This document shows positions 60,482 through 64,000 of a DNA stretch of 64,000 nt, piece after piece; position 1 is the first letter of the stretch, and every line of letters starts with the position of its first letter. The notes beneath the pieces were generated by a model that was not told where the DNA came from, searched no databases, and saw nothing but the letters and a program-made list of their open reading frames with translations. Both the position numbers and the translations under genes were made by a program. Origin of the DNA: Anaerolineales bacterium. GTDB taxonomy: Bacteria; Chloroflexota; Anaerolineae; 4572-78; J111. Location of the stretch: contig JACKAU010000004.1 in assembly GCA_020634855.1 (NCBI GenBank), positions 124,001 to 188,000 of the forward strand, read 5' to 3'.

Positions 60482-63400
60482 TTAATTATCCTTAGCACAG
60501 CGCAGGCCGATCCAGACTTTGCTGTCGGCGCGGTCGCGGACAAAGCGGCGGCTGGTGGTGTAGTAGGCCGGGTCGGTGCTGCCGAAGGTGCCGCCTCGGT
60601 GGATGCGCCGGTTGTCGCCGGTAGTATTCAGCGGATTTTCGGTCGGCGAGTTGGCGTAAAAGTTCTCGTCATAAACATCCTGTACCCACTCGCCGACGTT
60701 ACCGGCCATCTGGCGCAGTCCAAAGGGACTGTTATCGGTGGCGTAGGCATCGACGGGCTGCACTTCATCATCAACGGCAGCGGAATATTCGGCTACAAAT
60801 TCGTTGCCCCAGGGGAACGTAAGGTTATCGGGACCACCGGCAGCGTATTCCCATTCAGCTTCGGTGGGCAGGCGCTTGCCGGACCACTGGCAGTAAGCGA
60901 CGGCCTGGTCCCAGGTGACGGCCAGAGCCGGATAGTTATCGTAGGTCGGGTCATCGCGGTAGCCCGTTATCGAGGCCGAGTCAGCCTTCTCGATCTGGGT
61001 ACAGCCGCCGGCTGTGACACAGGCCCGATATTCGACGTTTGACACTTCGTATTTATCCATATAAAAGGCATCGACGTAAACTTCATGCTCCGGCGACTCG
61101 TCCGGCTCGCCGGTTTCCGATCCCATCAAAAAGCGCCCTGCCGGGATCTCGATCATATCTTCTGAATTGTTACTGCTAAACGCTGCCGCCTCGGTGACAT
61201 TTTCTGAAACAATTTGTTCTTCTGCAACCGGTTCTGCTGCCACAGGGGCTTCTGTCGCCGCTATTTCTACCGTCGGCTCGGTTGTTTCAGTGGGAAGCGT
61301 ATCTTCCGCTTCAGCCGTGGTTAACGGAACCGCTTCAATGGCGGCCGGATCCACTTTGCGAACGGTCAGGGTGTCGTAGTGAATATGGGCCAACGTTTCA
61401 TCAAAGGTTTCCAGGAAAAAGCCGATTTGGCCGCTATCGTAGGCGTCATCTTGAATTCTGATCATCGGCTCATCATTAATATAGAAGACAAAATCCTCGC
61501 CGTTGGCATCGACCCGCAAGTTATCGGACGTGTTAGGACTGAAGCCGGGCGGCGCAAAGCCGGTCAGGGTGTCAACACTGCCTTCGGCCAATACGTCCCG
61601 ACCGGAAGGCGTCTCTTTTAGAATATACCAACTGCCACTCCGCGAGGAGATGGTGAACGCATAAAACTTATCCGCGGCTTGGCGGCGCAGCATCAGCCCG
61701 TAGCGAAAGTCGCCTTCTTCAGTGTCGGTAAAATCAACAAACAGATCGGCGTCAACTGAAGCGTTATCAAATGAATCGCCGCGCGTTTCAGCCAAGCTGT
61801 CTTCGGCGTCACTGACCTCGATATGATAATAACCGGGGGGGTGGTAGCCAACCCGGTAGGGATCATCTTCTTTGTTTTCTTCCGGCCAGCCGCTTTCAGG
61901 ATTACTAAAGGTGTCTTGAAATAAAATATTGGCGTCTGACACTTCATCCGCTTCAATCAGATCGGCCTGCCGGATCACCAACTTGTCAAAATGAATATGA
62001 GCGAGGGGTTCATCAAAAGTTTCAACAAAGAAACCCACTTCGCCGCCGGTGTAATCTGAGTCACTTACTCGCGAGACGATTTCGTTGTTGATTACGAACT
62101 CAAAGTTATCGCCGCTGGCATCAACACGTAGGTTATCAGAAGTGCTGGGGGTGAAACCGAGTGGGGCAAAGCCCTGGAGGGTACTTACCTGGCCTTCATC
62201 CAGCACCTCTAGACCATCCGCCGAACTTTTGAGGACGCTCCAAGTGCTTGAGCGCGAGGAAATGGTGAAAGCATAATACTCATTGGCCGAAGTGCGCCGC
62301 AACACCAATCCGTAACGAAAATCGCCTTCTTCGGTGGTGGTGTGGTCAACTTGTACGTCTGATTCAACCGTTACATCGGTGAAGTTAGGCGGGCGCGAAA
62401 CAGCGGTAAAGTCTTCAGGGTTACTGACCTCTACGTGATAATAATCGGGTGGGTGATAACCAAACAGATAAGTGCCTTCGGCTAGAATAGGCCAGCCGCT
62501 GCCGGGATCATCAAAGGTATCTTCAAGATAAATATTTTCCGCCAATTGCGTTTGTTTGCGGACAATATTGACCTCATCCGCAGCACAGCGAATACCGGCC
62601 GAAGCTATCATTGTGGGCTGGGTAGGCTCACCTTGCAAACGATAAGCCATATCCTTAAGAAAATCGTTTGATCCTCCTCGCAAGACCTTATAATTTGTGT
62701 CAGCCAGGGGGGCATAGGGTTCGTCAACCCACTCCCATACGTTGCCGGCCATATCGAAAACACCAAAGGGGCTTTGGTTGGTTGCCTTCCCGCCAACTTT
62801 ATACGTGCCACTCCGGGGCAGTTCGACTGCCCGGAAATTATCACCCCAAGGAAAGAGCCGGCCTTCTGAACCGCGAGCAGCCACTTCCCATTCGGCTTCG
62901 GTTGGCAGCCGTTTCTTGGCCCACGCGCAGTAGGCGGCGGCTTCATCCCAGGTTACGCCCATGACCGGAAAACTCTCCTGATCGGCCGGAATGTTGCCGC
63001 CGATCCAACTTTCGGGATGTGTGCCGCCGGTATCGGCCAAAAACTCGGCGTATTGGGCATTGGTCGTTTCATATTGATCCAGCCAAAACGACTCCAGGTC
63101 CACCTGTTGGGCGGCGGCGTGATCTCTATCAGCAGTTAGAACGCCCACTGAGTAGGCATTGCCGGGAATTTGGATCATTCCCACCGATGAGGGTAGGTTC
63201 GGATCGACCGCAGGCCCTTCTTCAGCCACTTGAGCGACTTGGCTGGTGTCCTGAGTCGCTTCCGTACCACTTTCACCGCTGTTTGTTGCAGTTGCCTGGC
63301 CGGTTTCTTCTTGAGAACCATTCGTGACCTGGGCCTGCTCTGCGGTTGGTTGAGAGGTTGTCTCTACCACACCCGGTTCGCCGTCGGACGATGATCCCAG

Positions 63401-64000
63401 CGAGAAGGCCAGAAACGCGACCAACCCTATAATCGCCAAAAGTACAACCGCCCCCACCCCAATCAAAATAGGCATTGAACTGCTCGATTTTGTGGCTGAA
63501 ACCGGCGCCACAGGCGCGGGCACAGCTTGCCGGCGAATACTCTCGTCGGTTTTGGCTCGTTCACTCTCGTAATCGGCCATTCTGAAGGAAGCTACTGTTT
63601 TCTTGGCGGCTTCATCCACCTCAGCCGGTTGTACGTTTAGGTTGAGGGTTTTTAAGGCTACGGCCAGTTGGATGGCGCTTTGATAACGTTTGTTTTTGTC
63701 TTTTTCTAACGCTTTTTCAACAATTCTGATCAGGGCTTCGGGAATATCGCTCTGAATTTGGCGAATATCGGGCACCGGCTCGTTGACATGTTTCATTAAA
63801 ACGGCCACCGTCGTGTCGGCGTCGAAAGGTGGCCGGCCGGCAAGCATTTCGTACAGCATCACCCCCAGCGAGTAAACATCGCTGCGCTCATCAGGTCGTT
63901 CGCCTTTAGCCTGTTCCGGCGATAAATACTTGGCTGTGCCGATGATTGCCCCGGTAACCGTATGATCCAATCCATCGAGCATTTTGGCCACGCCAAAATC
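60482..64000 (-). CDS. Ser/Thr kinase with LamG-like and FGE-like domains (partial)
   Basis: Partial gene: the N-terminal kinase lobe lies beyond the right edge and the readable frame begins at the DFG motif (DFGVAKMLDG). Next come the PknB-type activation and C-lobe motifs (GTAKYLSPEQAKG, DERSDVYSLGVMLYEMLAG), a membrane span (PILIGVGAVVLLAIIGLVAF), a Ser/Thr/Glu linker, a first formylglycine-enzyme-like domain (about 265-470; LPTEAEWEVAARG, DMAGNVWEWV), two tandem LamG-like jelly rolls (about 480-870; FAPLGFTPSTSDNLRVDA and FAPPGFSPNTSDNLRVDA), and a second such domain (about 960-1165; GKRLPTEAEWEYAAGG, MAGNVGEWVQD). The kinase is cytosolic and the other domains outside. Which targets it phosphorylates is unknown; FHA proteins in this window are candidates. 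Confidence 0.9.
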   Translation of the reverse strand, partial: DFGVAKMLDGLDHTVTGAIIGTAKYLSPEQAKGERPDERSDVYSLGVMLYEMLAGRPPFDADTTVAVLMKHVNEPVPDIRQIQSDIPEALIRIVEKALEKDKNKRYQSAIQLAVALKTLNLNVQPAEVDEAAKKTVASFRMADYESERAKTDESIRRQAVPAPVAPVSATKSSSSMPILIGVGAVVLLAIIGLVAFLAFSLGSSSDGEPGVVETTSQPTAEQAQVTNGSQEETGQATATNSGESGTEATQDTSQVAQVAEEGPAVDPNLPSSVGMIQIPGNAYSVGVLTADRDHAAAQQVDLESFWLDQYETTNAQYAEFLADTGGTHPESWIGGNIPADQESFPVMGVTWDEAAAYCAWAKKRLPTEAEWEVAARGSEGRLFPWGDNFRAVELPRSGTYKVGGKATNQSPFGVFDMAGNVWEWVDEPYAPLADTNYKVLRGGSNDFLKDMAYRLQGEPTQPTMIASAGIRCAADEVNIVRKQTQLAENIYLEDTFDDPGSGWPILAEGTYLFGYHPPDYYHVEVSNPEDFTAVSRPPNFTDVTVESDVQVDHTTTEEGDFRYGLVLRRTSANEYYAFTISSRSSTWSVLKSSADGLEVLDEGQVSTLQGFAPLGFTPSTSDNLRVDASGDNFEFVINNEIVSRVSDSDYTGGEVGFFVETFDEPLAHIHFDKLVIRQADLIEADEVSDANILFQDTFSNPESGWPEENKEDDPYRVGYHPPGYYHIEVSDAEDSLAETRGDSFDNASVDADLFVDFTDTEEGDFRYGLMLRRQAADKFYAFTISSRSGSWYILKETPSGRDVLAEGSVDTLTGFAPPGFSPNTSDNLRVDANGEDFVFYINDEPMIRIQDDAYDSGQIGFFLETFDETLAHIHYDTLTVRKVDPAAIEAVPLTTAEAEDTLPTETTEPTVEIAATEAPVAAEPVAEEQIVSENVTEAAAFSSNNSEDMIEIPAGRFLMGSETGEPDESPEHEVYVDAFYMDKYEVSNVEYRACVTAGGCTQIEKADSASITGYRDDPTYDNYPALAVTWDQAVAYCQWSGKRLPTEAEWEYAAGGPDNLTFPWGNEFVAEYSAAVDDEVQPVDAYATDNSPFGLRQMAGNVGEWVQDVYDENFYANSPTENPLNTTGDNRRIHRGGTFGSTDPAYYTTSRRFVRDRADSKVWIGLRCAKDN

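Noticed and set aside
1..64000. tRNA, rRNA, integrase, transposase or phage genes
   Set aside because: Looked for as explanations of the decay zone and TA remnants; no sequence with the required features was found by eye, although a tRNA search tool was not available.

Overview
The window looks like a chromosomal segment of a mid-GC member of the Chloroflexota, most likely an Anaerolineae or Caldilineae-like lineage. I base this on gene types and repeat style, not on a marker phylogeny: FHA, kinase and formylglycine-enzyme-like signalling proteins with long Pro/Thr linkers, FHA-TolB and LamG-like chimeras, a T-box before serS, frequent TTG/GTG starts, and many short intergenic repeats. No rRNA, tRNA, CRISPR array, complete insertion sequence or prophage was found.

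Layout. 0-5.7 kb: mfd, an FHA-GAF-adenylate cyclase and acpS, all intact. 5.7-9.3 kb: a stretch of eroded minus-strand genes (lipoprotein, DUF433/DUF5615 module, SnoaL-like protein, Phd/RelE-like module, PIN protein). Each can be rebuilt only by undoing indels, and the stretch carries two sets of repeats. 9.5-10 kb: an exact 42-bp minisatellite. 10.1-16.2 kb: an unknown gene, then two aminotransferases, alanine dehydrogenase and a UDP-glucose pyrophosphorylase on the minus strand. 16.6-25.5 kb: rpsO, pnp, signal peptidase I, an AI-2E-type permease, an FHA/LamG/TolB protein and an M23 peptidase. 26-37.4 kb: a large sensor kinase, a second M23 peptidase, azlCD with an AraC regulator and LysM protein, msrPQ, a GNAT, an FAD oxidase and a ROK sugar kinase. 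37.7-46 kb: an SGNH protein, then a serS-MNT-carA-DUF433-(DUF5615)-carB run read leftward behind a T-box leader. 46-48.3 kb: a double-length phosphofructokinase resembling the eukaryotic enzyme. 48.7-55.4 kb: M50 protease, HD protein, prephenate dehydrogenase, GIY-YIG, glycosyltransferase, subtilase and a DUF624-like protein. 55.4-64 kb: a PD-(D/E)XK-like protein, a very long RecQ, and the C-terminal part of a Ser/Thr kinase with two formylglycine-enzyme-like domains, cut by the window end.

How genes fit together. The serS-carAB run links a seryl-tRNA-sensing leader to pyrimidine/arginine precursor synthesis, with toxin-antitoxin-type genes packed into the same transcript at 0-4 nt spacing. 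The kinase at the right edge and the two FHA proteins are candidate phospho-signalling partners, and the kinase shares a LamG-like domain with the FHA-TolB protein. Dispersed short repeats occur between genes and also as in-frame inserts inside carA, carB, recQ and the HD gene.

Limits: families are assigned by reading motifs, without searches. The frameshifts at 5.7-9.3 kb may be true decay or local assembly error; the sequence alone cannot decide.
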